Numbered from the stretch's first letter, positions 21,937-34,512 are shown. The stretch is 64,000 nt of DNA from Rhizophagus irregularis (GCF_026210795.1 NC_089442.1:1054001-1118000), one strand, 5' to 3'. Numbers and translations are program-made. Notes: generated by a model from the letters alone, not told the origin.

Positions 21937-23607
21937 TTATTCTTTTGTAATATTAATGGTAATATTAGCACATTTAATGAATTTAAGCTTAAAATTTTCA
22001 GCCAATTCTAAGTTTTTATCTTTACGTTTCAGAGGAATTGAAATATTTTGAATTTCAGAGAGTGTTTTTCTTGAAGATGAGTGAAATTCATTATTAGAGT
22101 CAACTTTATTTATATTTTCTTCATCACTGTCTTCGTGCACATACCCTGCAATATTGTCGCTAACCTTTTCTGTATCCTATTAATATAATAAATATTATGT
22201 AAATTAAAAAAGAAATTATAAATATATTAGAAAAAGAAAAATACCTTGTGTACGCCTGGAAGTGTTAGTTTCGCAACTTCTAATTTTTGAATTTCATTTT
22301 GTGAACGATACCTAAAAATACAGTGTGATTATAAAAGTTAAATAAATAAAAAATTATTATGAATTGGAAAAATAAGATACTTACGAATTTAACCCTGCTA
22401 AAGATTTATGCAATGTTACATTCATAATAGCCTGAGGATCCAACCCTTCATCATTTAATTTTTGGGCAGTACGTTTTCGTAAGGAATGATTTACGACTCT
22501 TCTATTTGTACAATCAATACTAGTAATGGTGCAAATTTCTTTTAGCATTCTGGATAGTTTATCTCGACCCATATGCTGTGAAGAATACCACTTTCCCAGT
22601 TTAATATCTAATAGTATAGATTAATAAGCAATTAAAAATTAATTACATTAATAACATATCTCAATAAAAATAATATTACCTTCAGGATCTTTATTAACAT
22701 GAAGGAAAAAATTTTTTTCAGCATTTTTTGGTCGTAAATTAAGATATTTTTTAATATCATAACATGCGCCACATTCTTTAGATTCATCTGGAGGAATAAT
22801 ATGTGTAGGTGTTTGATTAGAGGTTGGTCGATGATAATAGCCCCCCTGATGGGTTTTATCATGAATTGTAATAATATCAAAGCCTCCATCATCACGTTCC
22901 TTAAAATGTTCAGCCATAAGATTATAATACGACCCTCCTCTTTGCGCTGTACAACATCCTACCCATAGAAAAACTCTTTTAAGTAATCCATCTGGCGTTT
23001 CATTTGACATGTTAGGATGCTCAAAGATCTTGACCATTTCATCATCTGTAAGAGCATCAGCACCATTATATTTACCATTGTTAATATCTTCAAGCTCAAT
23101 CATTCTAGTATGTAATGTATCACGAACTGCCCCAAATTCAAAGTCTTCATGTATGTTAAATGGCTCTTTATCTTTAAACAATTCTTGGTAACATCTATTT
23201 ATGGCACAAATTCCATTGTATAGAGAATTTGCTTTATAATCCTTTTTTTCTCTTGTTTTAATAATTACAATAAATTCGCATAACAACATTGCAATAACCT
23301 TCTTATCATAAAGAGTTAATAAATCAATATCTGGTTGTGTGTCATTCACAAATTCCTCAAATCTAGAGAACCATAATCTAGTATTTTTCTTGGTATTTTC
23401 AGGTTTTGCTTTAGTGACATATCTTTGTAGAGTTTTTAAAGAAGGACGTTCATATGATTCTTTGGGAATAGATGGCTTTGAAATTTCGTGTATATTAGAA
23501 ATATTTACATTCTGCAAATGAGTAAAATTTTCTTTTAATTTATCTGTAACGTCAATATTATTTTTTGAGTGTAATAGTTCTGAAGCTTTTTTAAAATTTT
23601 GACTCAT
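21937..23607 (-). CDS. Tyrosine recombinase-like protein, four exons, catalytic set intact
   Basis: Exons 22680-23607, 22385-22607, 22245-22311 and 21937-22176, all with GT-AG introns and agreeing phases (928, 223, 67 and 240 nt), give 485 aa from ATG 23607. The N-half is a core-binding-like helical region (NTRLWFSRFEEFVND, CAINRCYQELFKDKEPFNI). The C-half has the catalytic set: Arg in CCTAQRGGSYY, Lys in HDKTHQGG, His and Arg in NHSLRKRTAQKL, His in LHKSLAG, and Tyr in NS|YRSQ, read across an exon joint. This is the fold of phage integrases and Cryptons and of DUF3504/KIAA1958-like eukaryotic proteins. A Lys/Glu-rich tail follows. No terminal repeats or attachment sites were found close by, so a live Crypton or a domesticated gene remain possible. 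Confidence 0.82.
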
Positions 23608-23751
23608 TTTTTAAAATGAAAAAATAGAAAATAGCGGGTGAAAGAAATTAGGATGCAACAATAAACTATATTTTATAATTACTGATTAACACGTGATATA
23701 CTACAATAAAACAAATTTTTAATATTGTGTAAATGGCAGGGGATAAATCAA

Positions 23752-23874
23752 TTATATCCTGGCTAATTGGAATAGTAAAATTTTACTTTAGAATCGGAAC
23801 ATGATCAGCCTATCGGCTGATCATTTATCCGATCCTAGTAAAATTTTACTTATTCCTAATTAGCCAGGATATAA
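23752..23874. mobile_element. Near-perfect 123-bp palindrome (MITE)
   Basis: The arms run TTATATCCTGGCTAATTGGAA inward, with AGTAAAATTTTACT, to GATCAGCC, mirrored on the right to GGATATAA. A TA at each edge could be the duplication, as for Tc1/mariner MITEs. It lies 144 bp upstream of the recombinase start and could form a cruciform. Confidence 0.7.
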
Positions 23875-24331
23875 CTAATACTTATATTTCACATTTAATC
23901 ACATTTAATCAAACCGACCATAATTCCCAATTCGGATGAAGAAATCCCGACTATGAAAAATAATTTAATATACCAAAAATATAAATTATACTTTAAAATT
24001 TTAAATAGCCAATTTCTATTTTTACAAGGTTGTTCAAAACACGAGTTTCCAAAAAGGTAAATTTTTGCATCGATCACCGATCACTTAATGTTGACCGGAA
24101 TTAAATTTAACGAAAAAAAAAAAATAAGAAAAATGTCAGAGATGGTTTTGAATATCATTTTGACTTATTTAATAAATCTTTTTTAAAGTAAACTTGCGTA
24201 ACAGGCCAAAATACACTTAATTTACCTTTTTTTTTATTAAATTTTTTTTTCATTATTTTTTTGTTATAAGGTCACGTGATGTGTGTATGATTAACCTTTT
24301 TTGCGATTACAATTCCACAATCGAAATAGGG

Positions 24332-25266
24332 TAAAGATGGTCATCGGTCCTAGAAGACCGCGGTCCTACGGTCCTAAACCATAAAAAGACGGACCGGTCC
24401 GTCTTAGTGTAGGACCGCGGTCTTTCGGTCCTGTATCACATATAATAAGACCGTCGGTCTTTTTAAGGACCGCAGTCTTTTTAAGACCGATCGGTCTTTT
24501 TTCTTTTTTTTGCAAATAAAAAAAGATTTTCTTCCCTAACTTTATTAGGAATAGCCTTGTTTTATAAATGAACACTAATTGGAATGATTTTTAATATAAA
24601 TTTTTTTTTTACAAATCACCTGGATATCATCACAACGTCATGCAAAATTTAAAGCTTTGAGAAAAAATACTTCAAAACGCAATATCTCGCTATCCAGTGA
24701 TTATAAAAGGATGATTTTACCACCATTCGAATCGTCTCGCTGCGGCGCGTCGAATGGTATCAAAATCATGATTTTAGAATCGATAAGAAAAAATTACGTC
24801 GGCAAAACTATTTGATAATAAATTCAATAATTACCGATTATCTATCGATCCTAGAAACATGATTTAGTCACCATTCGACGCGTCTCGCTGAGACGATTCG
24901 AATAGTGGTAGTTTCATCCTTTTATGATCACTGGATGACGAGATATTCCGCTTAAAGGCTTTTTTGGAGTTTCGGAGTTTCAGCGTTTTGACAAGCAACT
25001 CTACAAGTGGGAAGAGTGATTGTCATTATTTATTAGTTTGGAAATGGCCGGTCTTTATATTATTTTATGAAGACCTTTGTCAGATTAATAGGTTTATTCA
25101 ATATAAAAATCATTTATTATATGAAGACCGGTATGAGGACTGGTCAGTCCACAGGACCGGTCCTACTGCGCCACAAAAAAATGCAAGACCGCGGTCCGGT
25201 CCTACAAGTCCTGGGACCGACCGGTCCAGGACCGAGTAGGACCGGTAGGACCGATGACCATCCTTA
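24332..25266. mobile_element. hAT-like element with GGACCG subterminal repeats (935 bp)
   Basis: Ends TAAAGATGGTCATCGGTCC and, inverted, TAAGGATGGTCATCGGTCC are flanked by a perfect 8-bp target duplication AAATAGGG (24324-24331 and 25267-25274). Both subterminal regions are packed with CGGTCC/GGACCG words in both orientations, as hAT transposase-binding repeats are. The middle holds a second, nested inverted repeat (about 24640-24970; arms with AATATCTCG and CCAGTGATTATAAAAGGATG). The ORFs inside follow the repeats and are not coding. Confidence 0.88.
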
Positions 25267-25314
25267 AAATAGGGGGCATCAACCATTCTACATAATAAAC
25301 GGATACACAATTAC

Positions 25315-26089
25315 TAGTGCTCCGAACGATACGAGTCGACCCGGGCTAATTTGACCCGACTCGACTTTTAAATCGGGTCGGTACTAACGATTTTTAATGA
25401 CTCGTGACCCGCATGACCCGCATGACCCGACCCGCCGGGTCGGGTCATAAATTTCCTTGACCCGGGTTTGACCCGGGTTTTAGCCCGAGTTGTCAGCCGG
25501 ATGTTTTTAATTCTGGCAAAATTATAATTTTGGCCAAAATTAAGCCAAGAATTAGTTTTAACAAATATTAAGCATAGCTTAAGCAGAAAAATAAAAAAAT
25601 TAACCTTTGGCTTTTGAGAATAATATTTTTCTGATAGCTTTAGAATTCCAATTTATCTTTGATTTGAATATCTGCTAATTATTTTGCCTAATTCTTTGAC
25701 TTTTATTACAGTATATTAAACCAGGTTCAAAATTCGTATTTTTAGTTAATTAGTCAAGGAGAAAAATAAGAGCTAGTGTTACATGTTTTGTATAACCATT
25801 CATGATACAAATTTCAGGTGGCTACTAGTGGTTAATCACTAAGTCACCTTTTTTTCAAATAAAAGGAAATTAATTTTGTTATTATTATAAGAAATCCTCA
25901 GTTAGTACCCATTTTACTTAAATGTTCGGGTCTAACCCGGGTTACACGAGTTAAATTATACTCGGTCGAGTCAAGGGTCGGGTTACGAAAATATGAGACC
26001 CGAATAAATCCGAGTCTTATATTTTTTTATTCAGATCGGGTCGAATATTTCCTCAAAACCCGACCCGACTTGACCCGGTAGGAGCACTA
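25315..26089. mobile_element. hAT-like element with GGGTC repeats, copy 1 (775 bp)
   Basis: Ends TAGTGCTCC...GGAGCACTA are flanked by a perfect 8-bp duplication ACAATTAC (25307-25314 and 26090-26097). The first 190 bp and last 170 bp carry dense GACCCG/CGGGTC words. The inside is A+T-rich with no transposase. A relative with identical ends is at 53895-54749. Confidence 0.9.
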
Positions 26090-26524
26090 ACAATTACTCC
26101 ATTAGTATTAATTTATGACGTATCAGTTTCGCATAATACCATAATTCGTCGGATTTTCTCCTATAAGGCAACGCAATTATAAAAATAAATCTACGCAATT
26201 TTTACCTCACCTAATTAAATCTGGTTAAATTCTCATTTCCAATGAAGTAAATAAAATATAAAAGAATCTTTTTTTCAGCGCATTTGCGTAAGATAACTAC
26301 TGCTATTATAAAAAAATTACGACGAACCAACTATCAAGCTTGTTTCTCAATAAATTTACCCCACATTGAATCATGTCCAATTCAGCCCTTCGGGAAGCAT
26401 GCCATTTTTGGCCTTACCCACTGTTTTTTGATCACGATTTCGATGATATTCATGGGGATCGTTGTTTCTATGTGGTTATTTCTCAAACAAAAAAATCTCC
26501 GCATGTGTATCTGAAATTAATACA

Positions 26525-27060
26525 AGTATTTTAATGCGGAGATCAGCGTGAAATTAACGGTAATCTCACCGCAGAAATCAATACCAAGTCACCAATAAAC
26601 TCTCCGCAAGTGTCTCAGAAATTATTGATAATTCCACTGCAGAGATCAGCAAAATTAAGAATGACTTCACTGCGGAAATCGAAAAAATTAATGCACGTGA
26701 TAACTCTTTTTCTTCAGGATGAGTGGAATTTTAGCATCGCTCAATTCCATCGCAAGTAAACTTAGTGAGATCGAAAAACTACGGAACAACACCATAATAA
26801 CTTTTGTGAAATTTCATCTAAATTCACACCGAACAATAATTCTTCAAAATGATATGTTTCAACGTCATGCAGTTGTCCAAAGATCCGACTTTGATCGACC
26901 AATGATTCAGCTTCAACTTCAAGTTCTTCTTCAGGATCTTCTTCTGGTTCCGGTGAGAAATATTCTTGATACTGTAATTACACTGTACATATTACTGGGA
27001 ACTTTCGACTAACATTTTTTAATTGCAGAAAATTCGCGAATATCATTTCTGTAACCCGGG
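26525..27060 (+). pseudogene. Coiled-coil gene remnant with Ser-rich end
   Basis: Translation in shifting frames gives heptad-like TAEISKIKNDFTAEIEKINA, then MSGILASLNSIASKLSEIEK, then a Ser-rich run SASTSSSSSGSSSGS ending at a good donor (gtgaga) whose intron closes at TTGCAG; a short exon SRISFL and stop follow. Frame breaks near 26720 and a TGA near 26897 separate the pieces. The DNA words CTGCAGAGATCAGC and CTGCGGAAATC repeat. It was probably a coiled-coil protein. Confidence 0.45.
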
Positions 27061-27590
27061 GACGATATTCGGATTAGGGGGTATTATCAGATGTATGCTG
27101 TCATATCGGTTGATATTTTCCATGGGCTGATATAAAAAGCGAAAACTTGGAAAAAAATAGGTGCTTGAATAAACAGCTTTACTACTGATTAGCGGAGAAG
27201 GAACCGCCGGCGGGTAGGTCACGAGAGTGATATTTCACACTTTATTACTCTCTTGAAATTCTACTTCTCTATCATTTTATTACTTCTATTTTATTAACCG
27301 GCTGGCTCTCTTTCATGTATTGCTTACGAAAAATATTGAATAAATTTGTGAATGCGTGTTTATAAGTGAGTTGTTTAAACTTATTTTTTCTCGGCCAATT
27401 TACTCCAATGTATTAGTTAAAATATTCTTTATTTTGATTTTTAAACTTGAGTTATTATACATAAAATAAATCGTACTACTACATATGACAGAAATAAACT
27501 AGCTAAGTAATAACTGCATTATTTTTTTCTTATTCATCTATTTTTGGACTTTCTTTATCACCTATTAATTTTCAAATTATTCTCTTTAAA
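27061..27590. other. Intergenic, no gene seen
   Basis: No supported feature apart from a short imperfect inverted repeat near 27100 (ATATCGGTTGATAT / GGCTGATAT). Confidence 0.45.
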
Positions 27591-28066
27591 TTAGCATCTC
27601 TTAAAGAAATCATATATTTTAAGATTCAAATTAAGAGCAATGAAAAGTTTATCTAGTACAATTTTAAAGACTTCCATGTCTTTAGGAAACAATCTATTTA
27701 GTTTTTCTCGTGCCTCTGTTCGTGTTTGAGATCTGTAACCGTGAAATTCGCAGTTACTTTTGCGTTTCATCAATATCAAAAGTTCATATTCCTCAATCGC
27801 TATATGAACGTTATTTAGAGCAATTTCTAGTTGTGAAACATAACTTTTCTCTAATACAGAATTACATTCGCATCTACTTGACCTCTTAAACATTTATTAA
27901 AAAAAGTTATCCAATCTTTATATTCACTTAATGCATTTTTTTTCCCTAGTTCGTTTAGTAGACTTTTCGCAAGGACAATGATTACTAACGGTTCTTTGTC
28001 GATCCATTCATTATATTGACGAACTATTTTGTGTTGACTTTTAGATCTTTCAAGGGTTTTGTACAT
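27591..28066 (-). pseudogene. Hypothetical helical protein, one frame break
   Basis: A first frame from ATG 28066 gives VRQYNEWIDKEPLVIIVLAK and ends near 27851. A second, overlapping frame from about 27893 gives LEIALNNVHIAIEEYELLIL and RTEAREKLNRLFPKDMEVFK, stopping at 27591. Both look helical and alike in style, so one single-base break of a roughly 155-aa protein is the simplest reading; an intron at the joint would be too short (about 35 nt). I recognise no family. Confidence 0.45.
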
Positions 28067-29127
28067 TCATTAAAGTTTTTCGTCATGTTTTGCTTGAGGG
28101 TTTTCATAAGTCCTATATTCTCAACACGTTTCTCTTGAGATTAGAGTCTTGTCGCACCAATCTAAAGTTTGAGGTATACTGTACTTTATATACCTTTCTG
28201 AAATACATAGACTATTGCATAAACTTTTGGTGACTTGTTGTGACGTAATATGGCAAAAATATAGATACTTCGATAAAAATTAATTAAGCATATGATAGCA
28301 AAAAAAAAATAATTTATCAGTACGCGAAAAAATTTGATTAATGCGGTCTTATTATTACTCATTAGATTGTAATTCTCTTATTCTTGGAGTATCTATTAAA
28401 AAGATGAATTAATGGTGCGTAATTTTTCGCTTGTATGACAACCTACTTGAACTAATGTAAATGTAGCTTTTTGTGTGATACCACCTGATCGTAAAAGGGA
28501 TTTCTCACGCTATACACTGTCAAAGCCGTTGTATTATTTTCTCTGAGCCTGGATTGTTTGAAGAAACCATTGAACGGTTTTAAGTATATTTTAAAATTTT
28601 AGGTATATTTTAAGTCTATTTTAAAGTATATAATTTTATTTTAAGTAAATATTTTTTTTTCACACTGGAATATTTATATAATGTTAGTATAGATGAACTA
28701 ACCTTTTTTAAATATTTTTTAAAAGAAATCACGTACCATTTTTTTTTGATTTATATCTTTTTTTTGTAAAAAAAAAATTTCAAAAAATTAATATTTTTTC
28801 TCCTTCTTTTTTTGCAAAAGAAAATTATTATAAAGTTGGAATTAAATTTATAATTATAAGATTAATTTTAATTTTGAAAAAAAAATAAAACCATTAAAAA
28901 TTCGGTTGAAAAAATCTTAGTAAAAGGAGTAGTAACTAAAATTCGTTATTATTGATTTGAACAATATAGATAAACAAATTGTTTAAGTGTAAAAAAATGT
29001 CAAATGGATCATATCAAAAATCTATTCCATCCATAACGATAATCGTGCAACGCTGCTATGACAATAAGACTTTTAGTCGATAAATCTATTTCCTGTTTTA
29101 ATGAAATTTAAAATTTTTTGGGATTTT
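28067..29127. other. Intergenic, homopolymer-rich
   Basis: No coding signal on either strand that could be supported. Confidence 0.45.
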
Positions 29128-29463
29128 ACAATATACCAAGAATTATAAAAATGATGAAAATATAGAAATCAATAATATCAAATTAAGAAATTTTAATGAT
29201 GCACATTTTGATAATGAAAATTTAATTGAAAAGCGATTTACTACGGATTCTTATATAATGTTTTTTTTCGTAATCTAATCCACGAAAGAGCTTTTTAAAA
29301 GTTCTAAGAGAGTTGATACAAAATTATTTTGTCTCTAAATTTAATAGTAATATTAAATCACGTCTATCATCGAGTAATTCAGTTGAGATAAAAATAATTA
29401 ACTTTTTGCAAGGAACGATTCGTGAATCGGGAGAAACATTTTTAAATTCAAGTGCTTTGTAAC
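29128..29463 (+). pseudogene. Unidentified coding remnant
   Basis: Two open pieces in different frames look protein-like: NNIKLRNFNDAHFDNENLIE (about 29165-29260), then FLKVLRELIQNYFVSKFNS followed by FLQGTIRESGETFLNSSAL up to a TAA at about 29461. No domain recognised. It is probably a decayed gene. Confidence 0.35.
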
Positions 29464-30176
29464 TCAACGCTTTAGCGTTTTAGTTAAATTGGTAAATCTT
29501 CGATTTTGTAAAATGTCATTCCGTTTCTCATACCGTTAACGTTAACTTCGGATGAGTTGAAATTCGTCATTACATATTTTCAACGATATTTTACCGGTTC
29601 AGTACGATTTTTGAGAATAAAAATTTCCCTAAATATTATTTTTTTCGCAATGAAAATTTTTCACTGAAAATTATCATCCTTTGTCTACTAAAAACTTCTA
29701 AGAATGCAACTTACTTCATTTAAAAAGTTCGTTAAGAATTTTATATTTGATATTAATTTATAAAATATTTTAATATTGGTTATAATCATTTAAAACACAA
29801 ATTAGGTAAAGTTAATAAAGTTAAGTGATATTTATTATGAATATATAAAATAAATACAACAAAAGTCTTATACAAATAGTTAAATATTGACTTCTATTGA
29901 TAATCGTAAGTTTTTATCTAGTTTTAATACGTTTTCCTACTTTAAATATTTTAGAATTGTTTAAAATAAAAAATATATATATTAACATAAACAAAAAAAA
30001 ATGAAAATAGGCATCATTAAAACCAAATAAATATTTACCATTATCGTCATCGGCTTCAAAATTCAATTCTTCAATGTTTCGTTTTGATGAATTTTGAGTT
30101 TTTATACTTAAATTTTGTGATGATATCAATTAATTAGTACACAATGTAATACCACTTAAAATTATAATTGAAATAC

Positions 30177-32581
30177 CTTTCAGTATCTATATCAAGCTCT
30201 AAATCTGCTGAGATATAATTAGAATCAAAAGAGGCTGAACAAGTTTGAATCTTGGAACTTAAATTTTGTGACGACAAACTAAACAAATAAATTGAAAGAT
30301 TCAAAATAATAATTAGTTATGTCATTAAAAAAACAAAAATTTTTTGTTTAAATACCTTTTAGTAACTGTATTAAGTGAGATATAATTAGAATCTAAAGTA
30401 TATAACAATAATCTTATGAATTATAGGATATTATTTAAATTATAATTATCTTTATTTTTAGTAATACCTTGTTTATTGTCATATGAAATTGTCGAGGATG
30501 AATTGGTAGATGAACATTTAGAAATTAAATCACTTAATGGTCTACTTGTATAAATTGCTTCTGAGTGATATTTTTCAGCAAATTCAGGTCCAATCTTTTT
30601 TAATTCTATCAGTTTCTTCCGTTTTGATTCAGCTTGATCAAATTCTACCTTATTTTTACCTCTAAAAGCCCAACTACCAAAAGTTAAACGAATATCTTTT
30701 ATAGAAGGTCTTTTTTTTGGATCATGATCCCAACAACTTTTCATTAAATTAGCATAACATTCTGGTGTGTCTTCTGTAATTTCAGGTCGTTCTCCATCAA
30801 GAATTTTATAAACAAGACTATGATCATGTTTAACATTAGCAAAAGGTTTACAACCTGTTGTAAGTTCCCACATAATCATACCCAAACTATAAATATCAGC
30901 TTTTTTAGAAAATGCGGCCCCTTTAAATATTTCTGGTGCAATATAAGGTATAACTCCATAGATTTCATTATTTGATGATTTATTATTTACAGGATGTGAT
31001 AATCCTAGATCCGCAATTTTCCATTGATATCTTACTTTAGTTTTTTTTTGGTCATTTTGGTCATTAAATAAATCAAATAATATATTTCCGCTATGGAAAT
31101 CTCTATGTATAAATTTATTTTTATGGATGTGTTCAAGTCTAAATTAAAAAAAATTAATAATTTTAAATTTGTGGATATAATGAATACGTTTAAAATATAA
31201 TTACCCTTCTGAAATTTGCCATAATATACGTAATTTTTGGTTATTCCATGTAATATTTTTAAAGCTCTTTTGTAAGTATTTATGTAAATCTCCTTCTGAC
31301 GCATATTTTATAACCAATATATAATCTTCTGATTCAGGATCTCTTGTAAAACCATAAATTTTGATTATGTGACTATAAAGTGATTTATCAATACAATGTC
31401 GATATGATTTTAACTATAAAATTTAAAGATTTTAATTAACGATTAATTTTTGACAAAAAATTATTCAATAAATATATTAAAATATTTACCTCATTCAAGA
31501 AATAATTACTACTATTTTTGGAATTTTCAAATCTTTTTAAAATGACAGTTTCATTATTACTTAACCAAGTTGCTTTATGTATAACACCATAACCTCCTTT
31601 TGTCATTTCTTTTACATCTTTAAATTGAGAATACGGCGTCCAATTAATTGGTTTTGCGCTATTTCGTGTTCTAAAAATAGAATTTAATATAGACCTTAAT
31701 ATATCCCATGGTTCATAATATTTATTAATATTTTTTACAATATTTATAGTGTCGGCTAACTCAAAGATATCGTGTAAAACATTATTAAAAAGAAAATCAT
31801 CAATATCGCTGTGTTCAATATTATTTATGATAAGTGATATTCTTTTACATTTTTTACATTTAGATTCAAGTATAGATCCAAAAATAATGTTTGTTGTTAA
31901 ACAATATCTGCATCCAACATAAAATATACAACAATTTGTACAATAACTTTGACAGTCTGATGTAAATGTTAACTTTGAATGACATGAGTTACAATAAATA
32001 TAATTATGCCACCATGGTAAGTAAAGAATCAAAGTTCGCTTTTTAACCAAAGTTGATTCTATCCATTCAGAAGAAATTAGATAACAATCTAGACATAATC
32101 TAAAATAATTGCCTTCTTTAAATGGACATTTAAATGACTTTCCACATAATTTACAATAATTTTCACTTTCAACCACCTTATCACATATGTTTTTATCAAG
32201 GTCACATATATTTCTACCAATAATACCCCCAACCATTTGTTTAAAACATAAAATTCTCACACAATTTCCACAGCATTCTTGAATATTTCGTGGTACAATT
32301 GTTCTACTTATTTCATGATTACTACATTCCAAGTCCATTGTGTAAATATATACGTCCAAGTATGTATTATTATTATCAGTTATATCATTAATATAACGCG
32401 ATAAACATTTTTTGCAATATTTTTGGTAAGAACAAAGAAATGTCCCAGTATATTCTTCTCCACAATTAAAACACTTACTATCACTTGCATTAAAAGGAAG
32501 AAATTTAATTGGTATAGGACTAGATTTTAATCTTGGCGTCGGGTCAAATGAATTTTCATCATTTGTATTCACCAATTCCAT
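30177..32581 (-). CDS. Intact tyrosine-kinase-like protein with Cys-rich N-terminus
   Basis: Exons 31490-32581, 31205-31413 and 30421-31138 (1092, 209, 718 nt) join in frame to 672 aa from ATG 32581. Residues about 35-270 are Cys-rich, with CxxC pairs (CFNCG, CKKCL, CKLCG, CNSCH, CTNCC) and LPWWHNYIYC. The kinase domain follows: KGGYGVIHKA, VILKR (Lys), KNKFIHRDFHSGNILF, IADLGLSHP (DLG for DFG), IPYIAPEIFKG, and CWDHDPKKRPS. All catalytic residues are present. After the tail motif EAIYTSRPL, an alternative donor at 30468 leads in frame to exons 30356-30392 and 30177-30278, which repeat the words DSNYIS and SSQNLS. The substrate is unknown. It is the best-preserved relative of the broken gene at position 3. 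Confidence 0.9.
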
Positions 32582-34512
32582 TTTATTATGTTAATTATTA
32601 GTATATGTTATAAACAAGTATCAATAATGAATAATGAATTTGAAAAAATTTGAACGTATTTTATTTATATCTGAATGATCAATATTAAGAAGATGGAACT
32701 TTCTGTTAGTGATACGAAAATATTTCTAAATTTCCTCATGGAATTTTTAAATAACGGAAAAGTCCGTTTTAAATTTATAAGTTCTTTATCGAAGAGCTAA
32801 TACATAACAATATGTAATTATAAAATTGGCTTTATTATTTTTTACTTATTTAGTTGAGATACATATGATCAACTAGAGAAAGTATTTTTTAAGGTTTGGC
32901 GTAGAAAATAATGAAGGAAACAGAAATGAAACACAGACCAAGAAAGGTAACAAATAAAAAGCGATGTTTGAACAACATAATGTTATACAATCACCTGATT
33001 GCTGCTCTGATCACATGATTGTTGCGCCACTCCTTATTGCGTATTATATTACTATGCCAAAAGGATTTTGTACGACCAATTGGGCATGTAATAATTTTCA
33101 TTCCAAAGCTCGTTACAGTAGCCATACAGTAGTACCTCTTTTTGAGCCTTCGTATGCTTTCTTCTTTTCTGGATCTTGATAACCAATCCGGATTTTTTGT
33201 TTATTTTTTTTTGAACCTGCCAATCTGTCAATCTATGAACCAATTTTTTCTTGCTCTTGCAGATTAACAGATGCTGATTCAGGTGACCGATTTCTTGGAT
33301 TCCCTCTAATAATTTCACTCTTAAAACAAATAATACACTATTGCTGATTGCATTCACGATTCCTTTAGCTCACTCTTCAGTAGTAGCCGGTTTCGCAAGA
33401 TATATGTTATAACCCACAAAGCAAGTATAATCGGATGCTTTGACCATTTTTTTTAATAGCTTTGGTTTTATTTTTTAGCCTTTCTTCGATTAAAGGTCTC
33501 AGAAAAATTAGCTAAAAGTTTGTGTAAAAAAATTTGGGGTCAAAAATTTTTTACTTCCAAAATCTTTGATTGAGGCAGTCCACTTTTGTCACTTTTTTTG
33601 ACCAGATTTGATACCTTTTGAAGCATGCGGTTTTGGAGGCAACCAGCATAGCAAAATTGGTGCCACAAAAACAGACTAGAAATACTATATCCAATAGTTT
33701 TAATCCTGACGTTCTAGCTGACTAATAATAATTTCATTACGTGAAATTTTTTGACCTTCTATAGCAGTCCGAAACTGCCTTCCTAATGGGTGAAAAATTT
33801 TGGTATAAAAGGAAATATTTGGATTATGGCCAGAACATTGTATATTATAATGTATTTCTTTTAAGGTTACAGTCCTTTTTTGAAAGCAACCCGTATAGCA
33901 TAAAATTATGGTGTATAGGAAGCGTCTGGATCGTGGGTTGCAGGGCCGATTTTGAGGGCAACCAGCATATTGACCTCCTCGAAGTGTCCGTTCCCTGCTT
34001 CTCTATCATTGATGAATTAGGAACAAGAACTCACAAAAGGTCATGAAAAAACGGATTTAAAATAGTTTCAACCTGCATGGTAGATGGAACCAAACCTTCT
34101 TTCCGTATAATCTTCAAGCACAAAAAATTTTTAAAAGGAAATTTTCCACCAAAAGTTATTTTTTTGAAATTTCCAGATTTTTGTAATGTTTGGATGAGCG
34201 AAAGTGAAATATTGTATTGGATTGAGAATAAGCATGCAAGACTTTCCGATCCACAATCATTGCTATACATTGTTTGATTTTGTAAACGGCGTTTTGGTAT
34301 AAAATACTGTTATTCCTGAAGGATTAACATCTCATTTACAACTTCTGAACGTTTAATAAGAAAATCGTTCAAAGCAAAGATAAATTTATTAATGAATTAT
34401 TATTATTATTATTATTTTTAATATGCATAATTTTAACCATATTTACTTTTTATAAATGCGAAAAAATGGACGTCTGAATCTGTGAGAGAGGTAGCATTTG
34501 CTGGTAGGATTT
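32582..34512. other. Intergenic with loose repeats
   Basis: No supported gene. The words GGCAACCAGCATA (about 33641 and 33957; variant GCAACCCGTATAGCA near 33886) and GGCAGTCC / GCAGTCC (about 33563, 33764) recur, suggesting an old duplicated repeat of roughly 200-300 bp. Confidence 0.4.

Noticed and set aside
24366-25310. ORFs rich in Gly, Pro, Arg and Thr
   Set aside because: They follow the GGACCG repeats of the hAT-like element and overlap on both strands.
26284-26514. ORF with a hydrophobic stretch
   Set aside because: No ATG-supported start, no splice partner; not separable from chance.
32964-33357. Overlapping ORFs on both strands
   Set aside because: No motif or partner exon; the minus frame has basic stretches but nothing I can tie to a family.
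33786-34277. ORFs of 66-86 aa
   Set aside because: They overlap on both strands within an old repeat, with no protein-like conservation.
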